Program-made: the position numbers and the translations under genes
The notes under the pieces: generated by a model
Told to the model about the DNA's origin: nothing
Database searches by the model: none
Seen by the model: only the letters and a program-made list of their open reading frames with translations
From: Bradyrhizobium cenepequi
GTDB lineage: Bacteria; Pseudomonadota; Alphaproteobacteria; Rhizobiales; Xanthobacteraceae
DNA: 64,000 bases
Assembly: GCF_020329485.1 (NCBI RefSeq)
Contig: NZ_JAGKJI010000003.1
Span: 124,001-188,000 of the forward strand
Direction: 5' to 3'
Shown here: piece by piece, positions 26,298-35,052 of the stretch
Numbering within the stretch: position 1 is the first letter of the stretch
Layout: each line of letters opens with the position of its first letter

Positions 26298-27056
26298 CTA
26301 GCGTCCGCGCACAGCCTTCGGCAGTTTTACGACGCGGCCACCCTCCGCCGCTTCGGCATAGGGCGCGAGAATATCGAGCAAGTCGCGCCCGCGCTGCGGA
26401 ACGGGAGAAACCAGTGCGCGGCCTGCCACTGAGTCCAGATGGCTGTGCATCAGGCTCATCACCTTCTCCTCGTCGCCCTTGATCAGCGCTGCAATGATCG
26501 CGCGATGCTCGTTGATGGCGCATTCGGAGGAATGCGGGCGGCTGAATAGCGACAGCGTCAGGCAGCAGCGATAGGCGATCTCGCTGACATAGCGGATCAG
26601 GATCGGGCTGTTCGTCATGTGCGCGAGCAGGATGTGGAATTCGGTCGCAAGGCGGATCGAGACAGGATCCGAGCCGCCGCGGGCGCGATCCTCGGCATCG
26701 ACATGCGCATTCAGTTCCTCGATCTGCACCTTCGTGAGCTTGCCGGCGAGCTGGCGTACCACGAGGCGCTCGAGCTGAATGCGGACGTCGAAGGCGTCGC
26801 GCGCATCCTGCCAGCTCGGCGTCGCCACCACGGCGATGCGATTGCGCCGTAGTTCGACCAGCCCTTCGGCCGCGAGCTGCCCAAGCGCGTGGCGCGCGAT
26901 GGTGCGGCTGACGCCGAACCGCTCACCGAGCGAATCCTCAGGCAGTTTGGCGCCCGGCTCCAGCGCCTGCTCGATGATGGCGCGACGGAGCGCACGGCAG
27001 ATCACGCTGACCTTGTCGGACGATTCAGCAGTCTTGCTGGCCGCGCGCGGCGCCAT
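26298..27056 (-). CDS. GntR-family transcriptional regulator (FCD/FadR subgroup)
   Basis: A 252-residue regulator. The N-terminal winged helix reads ALRRAIIEQALEPGAKLPEDSLGERFGVSRTIARHALGQLAAEGLVELRRNRIAVV. The C-terminal all-helical FCD domain has EFHILLAHMTNSPIL and NEHRAIIAALIKGDEEKVMSLMHSHL, giving His residues expected for the metal/ligand pocket. It heads the minus-strand group (regulator, amidohydrolase, enolase-type enzyme) and is divergent from the ABC importer genes, so it most likely represses both directions until a ligand from that pathway binds. Candidate operators are in the divergent gap. Confidence 0.88.
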   Translation of the reverse strand: MAPRAASKTAESSDKVSVICRALRRAIIEQALEPGAKLPEDSLGERFGVSRTIARHALGQLAAEGLVELRRNRIAVVATPSWQDARDAFDVRIQLERLVVRQLAGKLTKVQIEELNAHVDAEDRARGGSDPVSIRLATEFHILLAHMTNSPILIRYVSEIAYRCCLTLSLFSRPHSSECAINEHRAIIAALIKGDEEKVMSLMHSHLDSVAGRALVSPVPQRGRDLLDILAPYAEAAEGGRVVKLPKAVRGR

Positions 27057-27111
27057 CGATTGGTCCCGTAAATGCTTGCGGCGGCATTCTTAGCATAGGC
27101 GCTCAACAAGT

Positions 27112-27259
27112 GTGCGCACGAATTGCATGCACTTTGATGCGCCGATTGCCTAATTTGAATCCGGCTATGCGGGTCCTGATCTCCCTGGTCGCCTTGATTC
27201 GCGGAAAAATCGCGCTGGCATCCGGCTTGCATGCACTTTTCGCTGTGATGCGCATGCAA
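27112..27259. promoter_or_regulatory. Divergent control region with repeated TTGCATGCA sites
   Basis: TTGCATGCACTTT occurs twice as an exact direct repeat, at 27123-27135 and 27227-27239. A further inverted GCATGCAA lies at 27252-27259, overlapping the start of the ATPase gene. The palindrome GTGCGCAC at 27112-27119 is also present. The TGCATGCA cores are symmetrical, as expected for a GntR-dimer operator. Binding by the adjacent GntR protein is inference. Confidence 0.5.
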
Positions 27260-28111
27260 GCAAATTCCGAGTTCTCGGGCGCGCCGGTTCCCTCCGGCAA
27301 TGCGCCGATTGCCATTGAACTATCTGATGCCTCGGTGACGTTCGGCCGCGGCGCCCGCGCAGTGCCGGCGCTATCGACGACGACGCTGCGGATCAGTGAG
27401 GGCGAGTTCGTCGCGCTGGTCGGTCCGTCCGGCTGCGGCAAATCGACGATCCTGCGATTGGTCAGCGGCCTGGTGCAGCCGACCACCGGCGTCGTCATTG
27501 TCGGAGGGCGCGAGGTGGCGGCGCGCGCGATGCGGGTCGGCATGGCCTTCCAGAACCCGACCATGCTGCCGTGGATGACGATCGAGCGGAACATCATGCT
27601 GCCGCTGAAGATCGTGGAGCCGTTCCGCTCGCAGTTCCGAAAATTGCGCAAGACCGAATTCCGCGACAAGGCCAACGCGCTGTTGGAGCAGGTCGGCCTC
27701 AAAGGCTTCGGCGGTCGTTTTCCCTGGCAGCTCTCCGGCGGCATGCTCCAGCGCGCCAATCTCTGCCGCGCACTGATCCATGAACCGCGGCTGTTGCTGC
27801 TTGATGAGCCGTTCGGCGCGCTCGACCAGTTCACGCGCGAGGAATTGTGGTCGATCCTGCAAGGGCTCTGGATGACGCATAAGCCGACTGTGCTGCTTGT
27901 GACGCACGATCTGCGCGAGGCCGGCTTTCTCGCCAGCCGCATCTGCGTGATGAGCGCGCGGCCCGGCCGCATCCTCGACGACAGCCATGTAAGCTTTGCT
28001 CGGCCGCGCACCGTCGCGATGACCTTCGAGTCCGATTTTGTTGCGCTGAACCAGAAGCTGCGCGCGATGATCGTCGACGCGCGCAGTGCGACGCAGGAAG
28101 GAGCGGCCTGA
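27248..28111 (+). CDS. Ssu/Tau/Thi-type ABC transporter ATPase
   Basis: About 287 residues from the ATG at 27248 (27254 also possible); the frame is open upstream to 27110 but without a ribosome site, and none is strong here either. It has Walker A GPSGCGKST, Q-loop FQNPTMLPW, signature LSGGMLQRANLCRAL, Walker B LLLLDEPFGALD and the switch His in LLVTHDLREAGFLA. The FQ-P-LPW and DEPFGALD forms mark the nitrate/sulfonate/taurine/HMP importer class. It powers the permease encoded next. The start overlaps a putative operator half-site. Confidence 0.88.
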   Translation: MRMQANSEFSGAPVPSGNAPIAIELSDASVTFGRGARAVPALSTTTLRISEGEFVALVGPSGCGKSTILRLVSGLVQPTTGVVIVGGREVAARAMRVGMAFQNPTMLPWMTIERNIMLPLKIVEPFRSQFRKLRKTEFRDKANALLEQVGLKGFGGRFPWQLSGGMLQRANLCRALIHEPRLLLLDEPFGALDQFTREELWSILQGLWMTHKPTVLLVTHDLREAGFLASRICVMSARPGRILDDSHVSFARPRTVAMTFESDFVALNQKLRAMIVDARSATQEGAA

Positions 28112-28112
28112 G

Positions 28113-28889
28113 ATGTCAGGGCTCGATATCAGGCAGAAGGCGTGGTCAGCAGCGCTGATCGTGCTGTTCTTTATCGCCTGGGAACTGTTCTGCGTGATGA
28201 CCGGCATGTCAGACCTCGTGCTGCCGCGTCCGTCGCAGGTCTTTGTGACGCTGTTCGAGCGTTTTCCGGTGCTGTGGCCGCACATCATCCAGACGCTGGC
28301 GACCACGATGTTCGGCTTCGTGCTCGGCGTTGCGCTCGGTGTCGCGCTCGGCGCCTTCATTGGCGTTTCCAAGACGGCTTATGACACAGCCTATCCGCTA
28401 TTGATCGGCTTCTCCTCGATCCCGAAGGTCGCGGTGGTGCCGATCTTCGTGCTGTGGTTCGGCTCCGGCACGGTGCCGGCGGTGCTCACCGCGCTGTCGA
28501 TCTGCTTCTTTCCGATCGTCGTCAATATCGCGACCGGGCTTGCCACCACCGAGCCAGAACTCGAGGACGTGCTTAAGGCGCTGGGCGCCAGCAAGTTTGA
28601 CATCCTCTGGAACGTCGGTCTGCCCCGCACGATGCCCTTCTTCTTTGCATCGCTGAAAGTCGCGATCTCCTACGCCTTTGTCGGCGCGGTGCTGTCGGAA
28701 ACCGTTGCCTCCAACCGCGGCATCGGCAATGTGATGATGACCGCGTCATCGAATTTCAACGTGCCGCTGGTGTTCGCCGGGCTGTTCGTGCTCGCCGGCC
28801 TCGGCGTCGCGCTCTACGTCGTGTTCTCGCTGATCGAAGGCCAGGTCACCGGCTGGGCCACGCGCAAGAACGACGTGATTGCCACCTGA
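28113..28889 (+). CDS. Ssu/Tau/Thi-type ABC transporter permease
   Basis: A 258-residue membrane protein starting 1 bp after the ATPase gene stop, with AGGAAGGAG upstream. Five to six hydrophobic segments are visible. SDLVLPRPSQV is the conserved N-terminal loop of this class, and the coupling motif is EDVLKALGASKFDILWNVGLPRTMP. SETVASNRGIGNVMM is the conserved late loop. It forms the inner-membrane channel for the ligand delivered by the NMT1-type binding protein encoded next. Confidence 0.9.
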   Translation: MSGLDIRQKAWSAALIVLFFIAWELFCVMTGMSDLVLPRPSQVFVTLFERFPVLWPHIIQTLATTMFGFVLGVALGVALGAFIGVSKTAYDTAYPLLIGFSSIPKVAVVPIFVLWFGSGTVPAVLTALSICFFPIVVNIATGLATTEPELEDVLKALGASKFDILWNVGLPRTMPFFFASLKVAISYAFVGAVLSETVASNRGIGNVMMTASSNFNVPLVFAGLFVLAGLGVALYVVFSLIEGQVTGWATRKNDVIAT

Positions 28890-28925
28890 GAAAGAGTTTT
28901 ATCAACCACCGTTCATGAGGTCGTC

Positions 28926-29951
28926 ATGCTGAAGAAAGTGAGCGCCGCGCTGTTGGGATTGGCCCTGTTCACGGGGACCGCGGCGGCCGAGGAAACCACG
29001 ATCAAGTTCACGCTCGGATGGAAGACGCAAGGGTCGGATGCCGCCTTCTTCTACGCCAAGGATCATGGCTTCTTCAAAGAGGAAGGCCTCAACGTCGTCA
29101 TCGACCAGGGCGAAGGCTCGGGCGCGACCGTGACGCGCATCATGTCGGGCGCCTATGACGCCGGCTTCGGCGACGTCAACGCCATCATCCAGAACGCCGC
29201 GACCAAGCCGCAGGACGCGCCTGTCATGGTCTACATGATCTGGAACCAGCCGCCGTTCGCGATCGTCGCGAAGAATTCGAGCGGCATCAAGACCATCAAG
29301 GATTTCGAAGGCCACACGCTCGGCGGCGCGCAGGGCACGCCGACCACGCGGCTGCTGCCGGTATTCGTGCACAAGAACGGGCTCGATGGCGAGAAGATCA
29401 AGATCTCCAACATGGCGCCGAACCTTCAGGAGCCGATGCTGATCAAGGGCGACATCGACGCCGCGCTCGTCTTCAACATCACCAGCTATTTCAACCTGGT
29501 GCTGAATCGCCAGGATCCCGACAAGGACTTCAAATGGTTCTCGTTCGGCGATTATGGAATGGATCTCTATTCCAACGGCGTGATGGTCTCGCGCAAACTG
29601 CTCGCGTCCAATCCGAAAGCCGTCGCCGGCCTCGTCCGCGCCATTAACAAGGGGCTGATCGCGGTTGCGAAGGACCAGAACGCCGGCATGAAGGCCGCGG
29701 TGAATTTTGACAATCTGATCAATGTCGATGTCGAGAAGCGCCGCCTGCAATATTCCTTCGACAAGCTGATCGTCTCACCGGAGATGAAGGAGATCGGCGT
29801 CGGCGACATCAGGGATGACCGCATGGCCCGCGCCATCGACATCATCGTCGAAGGCTACCAGCTCACCCGCACGCCGGCGCCGTCGGAAATCTTCAGCCGC
29901 GAGTTGCTGCCGCCGCGCGCCGAGCGGGAGTTGGTCTACATCACGAACTGA
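28926..29951 (+). CDS. NMT1/THI5-like ABC substrate-binding protein
   Basis: A 341-residue exported protein with signal MLKKVSAALLGLALFTGTAAAEE. The mature sequence IKFTLGWKTQGSDAAFFYAKDHGFFKEEGLNV is the NMT1/SsuA-family opening, followed by GEGSGATVTRIMSGAYDAGFGDVNAI. Relatives bind alkanesulfonates, taurine, nitrate or formylaminopyrimidine (HMP precursor). Two cytosine-deaminase-type amidohydrolases in the locus favour a pyrimidine-like or other cyclic N-containing ligand, but this is inference. Confidence 0.88.
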   Translation: MLKKVSAALLGLALFTGTAAAEETTIKFTLGWKTQGSDAAFFYAKDHGFFKEEGLNVVIDQGEGSGATVTRIMSGAYDAGFGDVNAIIQNAATKPQDAPVMVYMIWNQPPFAIVAKNSSGIKTIKDFEGHTLGGAQGTPTTRLLPVFVHKNGLDGEKIKISNMAPNLQEPMLIKGDIDAALVFNITSYFNLVLNRQDPDKDFKWFSFGDYGMDLYSNGVMVSRKLLASNPKAVAGLVRAINKGLIAVAKDQNAGMKAAVNFDNLINVDVEKRRLQYSFDKLIVSPEMKEIGVGDIRDDRMARAIDIIVEGYQLTRTPAPSEIFSRELLPPRAERELVYITN

Positions 29952-29965
29952 GCTAATCTGCGGTC

Positions 29966-31405
29966 ATGGCCAGCGATGTTGCGGCACACTGTCTGTTCGC
30001 CGGTCTTGGCCGCGGCGTGCTTGATGATGTCGTGCTACGGCACGACAGCGGCATCATCACCGCCATCGATCAAGGAGCGCCGCCTGCGGGGCAGCGCTCC
30101 TTCGTGCTTCCCGCCTTCGTCAACGCCCACGATCATGCGCGGCCGACCGCGTCGTCCTTCGGCGCGCTCGGCATGCCCCTGGAAAGCTGGCTGCTGCGCT
30201 CTGCACTCGGCACGCCGGTTGATCCCTATCTGATGGCGGTCTCCGCGCTGGCGCGTGCGGCGCGCGCCGGCTGTGCCGCGATGATGGTGCACTACACTCG
30301 CCCGAGCGGAACCATGCCGCTGGTGGAGGAAGCCAAGCAGATCGCGCGCGCGGCCTCCGACGTTGGCATCCGCATCGCCTTTGCGATCGCCGTGCGCGAC
30401 CAGAATCCGGTCGTCTATGGCGACGCCGAGCCGGTGCTCTCAAATCTATCCGGCGATGATCGCAAGACGATCGAGGAGCTGTTCGTCCGCGCGCCGATGT
30501 CGCCGAAGGCCTACATCGAATTGACCGACACGATCGCCGCGGCGATTGCCGGCCCGAAGATCGACGTGCAGCTTGGCCCGGCGGGCGTGCAGTGGTGCTC
30601 GAGGTCACTTCTAGAGGCCGTCGCCGAGAATTCGGTGCTGACCGGCCGCCGCATTCACATGCATCTTCTGGAAACCGTCTACCAACGCGCCTGGGCGGAC
30701 CGGAATTTTCCTGATGGCATCGTCCGCTATCTCCGCGACATCGGCTTTCTCTCCGAACGCCTGACGCTGGCTCATTGCATTCATGCGCGCCCTGACGAAC
30801 TCGAAATGATTGCCGAATCCGGTGCGCGCATTGTCACCAATTTCAGTTCCAACATGCATCTGCGGTCCGGCCTTGCGCCGATCGCCGCCGCGCACGAATG
30901 CGGCTGCGCGGTCGCCGTCGGTGTCGATGGGCTCGCGCTCGATGAGGACGACGACGTGCTGCGCGAGATGCGGCTGGTGCAGATGATGCACGGCGGCGTG
31001 GGTTTCAGGCGGACCTGGACGCCGGCCGAGTTCTTCGCGCTCGCCATCCGTAACGGCCGCCGCGCGACTGGTGCTCCGGGAAGCGGCGAGCTTAAGCCAG
31101 GTGCGCCGGCCGATTTCGTCACCCTCGATCTCGATCGCCTCGATCGCGATCAGTTCCTGCCGGTCGATCCGCTCGATCTCTTGTTCGCGCGCGGCAATGC
31201 GTCGCTGCTCAAGGACGTGGTTGTCGATGGACGCGTGATCGTGAGCCAAGGTCGTGTCACCGGCGTCGATCTTCCTGCGATTGAACAGGAACTGCGCGCG
31301 ATCTATCGCGGCAGCGCTGCAAAACTCACGGACTTCCAGCGCGCATGGCAGCCGCTTTTGGCTGCGCTCGAAAACTGGTTCGAAGCGCAATTCGACTGTC
31401 GCTAA
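29966..31405 (+). CDS. Amidohydrolase (ATZ/TRZ/cytosine-deaminase-like)
   Basis: A 479-residue cytoplasmic enzyme, 14 bp after the binding-protein gene. The metal-site series is complete: VNAHDHARP (His55, His57), HIHMHLLET (His and Glu), LTLAHCIHA (His) and VAVGVDGLALDEDDD (Asp). After the barrel the C-terminal sandwich domain carries GSGELKPGAPADFVTLDLD. It should hydrolyse an amine or amide bond on a cyclic nitrogen compound imported by the preceding transporter. Unlike the other amidohydrolase at 25057-26292, its metal ligands are intact. Confidence 0.82.
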   Translation: MASDVAAHCLFAGLGRGVLDDVVLRHDSGIITAIDQGAPPAGQRSFVLPAFVNAHDHARPTASSFGALGMPLESWLLRSALGTPVDPYLMAVSALARAARAGCAAMMVHYTRPSGTMPLVEEAKQIARAASDVGIRIAFAIAVRDQNPVVYGDAEPVLSNLSGDDRKTIEELFVRAPMSPKAYIELTDTIAAAIAGPKIDVQLGPAGVQWCSRSLLEAVAENSVLTGRRIHMHLLETVYQRAWADRNFPDGIVRYLRDIGFLSERLTLAHCIHARPDELEMIAESGARIVTNFSSNMHLRSGLAPIAAAHECGCAVAVGVDGLALDEDDDVLREMRLVQMMHGGVGFRRTWTPAEFFALAIRNGRRATGAPGSGELKPGAPADFVTLDLDRLDRDQFLPVDPLDLLFARGNASLLKDVVVDGRVIVSQGRVTGVDLPAIEQELRAIYRGSAAKLTDFQRAWQPLLAALENWFEAQFDCR

Positions 31406-31546
31406 ACGCAAGCACATCAAAGCGAATTCCGCAACGCGGGAGAATTTTCCGCTTGCATCATCGCGCGCGCGGGGTTTCATGTTCGCAACAAAAAACTGAG
31501 CCGGTGCGTCGTTCGCGCTGGCCACGCGGGGTCTTAAGGAAACGTG

Positions 31547-33973
31547 ATGGGCGCGTTGTCGCATCTGCGGATTGTCGAGATCGGGAGCGCGGCTGCGATC
31601 AGCTATTGCGCGCGTCTGTTCGCCGATTTTGGCGCCACCGTGCAGAAGGTCGAGCCGCGGGCGGGCGATCCGCTTCGCTGCGCGGCACCGCTGACGCCGA
31701 AAGGAGAGAGCGCCTGGTTCGCGTTCCTCAACTTCAACAAGTCGAGCGTCGTGCTCGATCGCTGGGATGCCAGCGCATCCTTCCGCCTGACGGAACTAGT
31801 GGAGAGTTGCGACATCCTGCTCGACGGCCGCGACATCGATGCGGCGGATTGTCCGCCCTTTGATCTCGCCGCCATCAAGCAGAAGCATCCCGGCCTGATT
31901 CATCTCGAGGCGGACTGGTTCGGCGACACCGGTCCTTACGCCAGCTTTGCCGCAACCGACTCGACTATTCGCGCGCTGACTGGCCTGATCAAACTGGCGG
32001 GGCCGATCGAAGGGCCGCCGATGCACGCGCCGGATTTCCAGACCGGTATTCTGGCCGGGCTCTGGGGCTTTATCGCCGCATCATCGTCGGTGCTGGGTCG
32101 GATGCAGGACGGGCGCGGGCGCGCCAGCCGCCTGAGCATCTTCGAATCCACCATCGCCGTCACCGAGTACATCATGTTCGAGTCGTTCTCCCGCGGCGAC
32201 GTCATGCGTCGGATGGGCGTCAACCGTTTCTGGCCAACCTTTCCGGTCGGTATCTATGAGACCAAGCAGGGATGGCTCGGCGTCACCACGGTGACACCAG
32301 CGCAATGGCGGTCGTTCTGCGAGATGCTGGGACTGATCGAGCTGCGCGACGATCCAAAGCTGTTCCTTGGTGTCGATCGGCTGCAGCATGTCGAGGCGAT
32401 CGAAGCCAAGTTCCTGCCGCGCCTGAAGCAGCGCACGGCGCAGGAATGGTTTGCCGAGGGATTGAAGCGAAAAATCCCCATCGTTCCGGTACCCGAAATC
32501 GCCGAGCTGATCGCCGATGAAGAGAAGCTGGCGCGCGGCGCGATCGTGCCTGTCACCATCGGCGAGGAGTGTGGATTTTCCGCCGGTTGCATGCAGCGGT
32601 TGACTGGCACGCCACCGCGCCGCGGTGGCAAGGTTCCCGCCATCGGCGAGCAACAGCAGCTCGAGGCAACGCCTCGTGTCCCATCACCGGAATCGCGCGG
32701 GTCGAACCGCCTGCCGCTCGAGGGCATCCGCGTGATCGACTTCTCGATGGGCTGGGCCGGCCCGATCTGCACCCGTACGCTTGCTGATCTCGGCGCCGAC
32801 GTCGTCAAGATCGAGGCGATCCAGTATCCCGACTGGTGGCGCGGCGTCGACCGGCGGTCGGCCTATGTGCTGGAGAAGATGTACGAGAAGTCGGTGCGCT
32901 ATTGCATCATGAACCGCAACAAGCGCGCGATCACGCTCGACCTGACGCGGCCGCAAGGGCTCAATCTTGCAAAGCGCCTGCTCGCGGATGCTGACCTCGT
33001 CGTCGACAATTACTCCGTCGAGGTGCTGCCGAAACTTGGCCTCGGCATTGACGTGCTGAGCAAGCTGAATCCGAAGCTCGTGATGATGTCGATGTCGGCT
33101 TTCGGAGCGGGCAGTGCCTATCGCGATTGCCGCGCCTATGGCTCGACCTTGGAGCAGGGCTCGGGACTGCCGAGCGTGGTCGGCGATGCCAGCGGATCGC
33201 CGGTCATGAGCCATACTGCTTTCGGCGACGCCGTCGGTGGCCTCAACGGTTGCGCCGCCGTGCTCACTGCGCTGATCCATGCCAAACTAACGGGGGAGGG
33301 CCAGTTCATCGATCTCGCGCAGATCGAGTGCATGATGCCGTTCGCTGCGCCCTGGATCGTCGCGCATTCGATCGACGGCAAGCCGCCGATCAAGTATGGC
33401 AACCGCCATCCGGACTTTGTCCCGCATGGCTGCTTCCACTGCGCGGGCGAGGACAACTGGATCGTGATTGCCGTGTCCAATGATGCGATGTGGCCGAAGC
33501 TCGCAAGGCTGCTCGGACGCGCCGACTGGGCCACCGACGAGACGCTGAAGACGGCCGCCGGCCGGCGACGGATCGAAAGCGAGATCGAAGCGGCCATCGC
33601 AGCCTGGACCGCAGCGCGCGATGCGGAAGAGGCGATGAACCTGCTGCAGGAGGCGGGCGTCGCCGCCGGGATCGCACGGTTGCCGATTGATCTTCTGCGT
33701 GACCCGCAACTGCAGGCGCGCGGCTTCATCCAGGAGGTCAATCGCGCTTTCATAGGAAAGCATCCGCAGCCGTCGATGCCGTTTCGTGAAAGCGCGCACC
33801 CGTTCCCGATCCGGCGGATACCGCCGACGCTCGGCGAGCACAATCACGAGATCCTCTCCGGCATGCTCGGCCTGTCGGACGCCGAGATTGAGCAGCTCGC
33901 TCGCGATGGCATCATCGGAACCGAGATGCTGATGGAAGAGGAACTCGTGAAGAAGAAGCAGGTAGCGGGTTGA
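31547..33973 (+). CDS. CaiB/BaiF CoA-transferase with two tandem domains
   Basis: An 808-residue protein, about twice the usual 400. Each half has its own class III CoA-transferase start: HLRIVEIGSAAAISYCARLFADFGATVQKVEP near residue 5 and IRVIDFSMGWAGPICTRTLADLGADVVKIEA near 395. The candidate catalytic Asp is present in both, at APDFQTGILAG and TAFGDAVGGLNG. Start ATG 31547 has AAGGA about 8 nt upstream. It should move CoA between an acyl donor and a carboxylic acid. It is the first gene of an operon with an ABC importer and an acyl-CoA carboxylase, so it probably activates the imported acid. Confidence 0.85.
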   Translation: MGALSHLRIVEIGSAAAISYCARLFADFGATVQKVEPRAGDPLRCAAPLTPKGESAWFAFLNFNKSSVVLDRWDASASFRLTELVESCDILLDGRDIDAADCPPFDLAAIKQKHPGLIHLEADWFGDTGPYASFAATDSTIRALTGLIKLAGPIEGPPMHAPDFQTGILAGLWGFIAASSSVLGRMQDGRGRASRLSIFESTIAVTEYIMFESFSRGDVMRRMGVNRFWPTFPVGIYETKQGWLGVTTVTPAQWRSFCEMLGLIELRDDPKLFLGVDRLQHVEAIEAKFLPRLKQRTAQEWFAEGLKRKIPIVPVPEIAELIADEEKLARGAIVPVTIGEECGFSAGCMQRLTGTPPRRGGKVPAIGEQQQLEATPRVPSPESRGSNRLPLEGIRVIDFSMGWAGPICTRTLADLGADVVKIEAIQYPDWWRGVDRRSAYVLEKMYEKSVRYCIMNRNKRAITLDLTRPQGLNLAKRLLADADLVVDNYSVEVLPKLGLGIDVLSKLNPKLVMMSMSAFGAGSAYRDCRAYGSTLEQGSGLPSVVGDASGSPVMSHTAFGDAVGGLNGCAAVLTALIHAKLTGEGQFIDLAQIECMMPFAAPWIVAHSIDGKPPIKYGNRHPDFVPHGCFHCAGEDNWIVIAVSNDAMWPKLARLLGRADWATDETLKTAAGRRRIESEIEAAIAAWTAARDAEEAMNLLQEAGVAAGIARLPIDLLRDPQLQARGFIQEVNRAFIGKHPQPSMPFRESAHPFPIRRIPPTLGEHNHEILSGMLGLSDAEIEQLARDGIIGTEMLMEEELVKKKQVAG

Positions 33974-35052
33974 TGCCGGCGGCTGCACCACGGCAGTGCC
34001 GATCGGAGGCCGCGGCGGGGCGTGCGCCGCCGCTGATGTCGGTGCGCGGCCTCGGCATACGCTTCAAGACGTCGCTCGGCGTCTGGCAGGCCACGCGCAA
34101 GATTGATTTCGATATTGCGCCAGGCGAGCGCGTCGGCATCGTCGGCGAGAGCGGCTGTGGCAAGACCATCACCGGCCTTTCGATCCTGCGGCTCTTGCCG
34201 GGCAATCTCGCCGGCCTCGACGGCTCGATCCTGTTCGACGGCACGGATCTCGTCTCCTGCAGCGCGCGAGCGATGCGCGAGATCCGCGGACGCCGGATCG
34301 CCATGATCTTCCAGGAGCCGATGAGCGCGCTCGATCCCGTCTTCACCGTCGGCCACCAGATCGCCGAGACCTTGCGCGTTCATACCGGCATCGCAAAAGA
34401 GGAGGCGAGGGCGAGGACGCTCGAAATGCTGCGCCGGGTCGGCATCGCCTCGCCCGAGCGGCGGATCGACGATTACCCACACCAGCTTTCTGGCGGCATG
34501 CGCCAGCGCGTGATGATCGCGGCCGCCTTGATCTGCGGTCCGCAGCTCCTGATCGCGGACGAGCCAACGACAGCGCTCGATGTCACCGTGCAGGCGCAGA
34601 TCCTCGAATTGTTGCGCGAGCTCAGCGAGACCTCGAATACCGCCTTGATGCTGATCACCCACGATCTCGGCGTGGTTGCCGAAACTTGCACGCGGATGAT
34701 TACGATGTATGCCGGCGAGGTGATCGAGGATGGTCCGGTCGACGACGCCTTGGTGCGGCCGCTGCATCCCTACACCTCCGGTCTGTTGCGTTCGCTGCCG
34801 CACTTGAGCCCGCGCCACGGCCGCCTGCCGTCGATCCCGGGTCGGGTGCCATCGATTGTCGACATGCCGAACGGCTGCCGCTTTCGTGCGCGCTGCGCCC
34901 ATGCGGCACCTGGCTGCGAGGCCGAGCAGGAACTGCTCGACGCGGGAGCTGGCCGCAAGGTGCGCTGCTGGCGTTTCCGTGAGCTCGATTTGCCGGGCGC
35001 GCTGCAGCACGCGGCGACGGCGCCGATCGCCGCGATGACGGGGACGCCATGA
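33973..35052 (+). CDS. Dpp/Opp-type ABC transporter ATPase (DppD-like)
   Basis: A 359-residue ATPase whose ATG overlaps the CoA-transferase stop (TGATG). Walker A is GESGCGKT, Q-loop [10 protein letters not shown], signature [15 protein letters not shown], Walker [13 protein letters not shown], switch THDLGV. The C-terminal oligopeptide-transporter domain has [12 protein letters not shown] and a Cys-containing stretch [15 protein letters not shown] that resembles the iron-sulfur or zinc-like Cys cluster of DppD proteins. It partners with the DppF-like ATPase encoded next. Confidence 0.92.
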   Translation: MPAAAPRQCRSEAAAGRAPPLMSVRGLGIRFKTSLGVWQATRKIDFDIAPGERVGIVGESGCGKTITGLSILRLLPGNLAGLDGSILFDGTDLVSCSARAMREIRGRRIAMIFQEPMSALDPVFTVGHQIAETLRVHTGIAKEEARARTLEMLRRVGIASPERRIDDYPHQLSGGMRQRVMIAAALICGPQLLIADEPTTALDVTVQAQILELLRELSETSNTALMLITHDLGVVAETCTRMITMYAGEVIEDGPVDDALVRPLHPYTSGLLRSLPHLSPRHGRLPSIPGRVPSIVDMPNGCRFRARCAHAAPGCEAEQELLDAGAGRKVRCWRFRELDLPGALQHAATAPIAAMTGTP

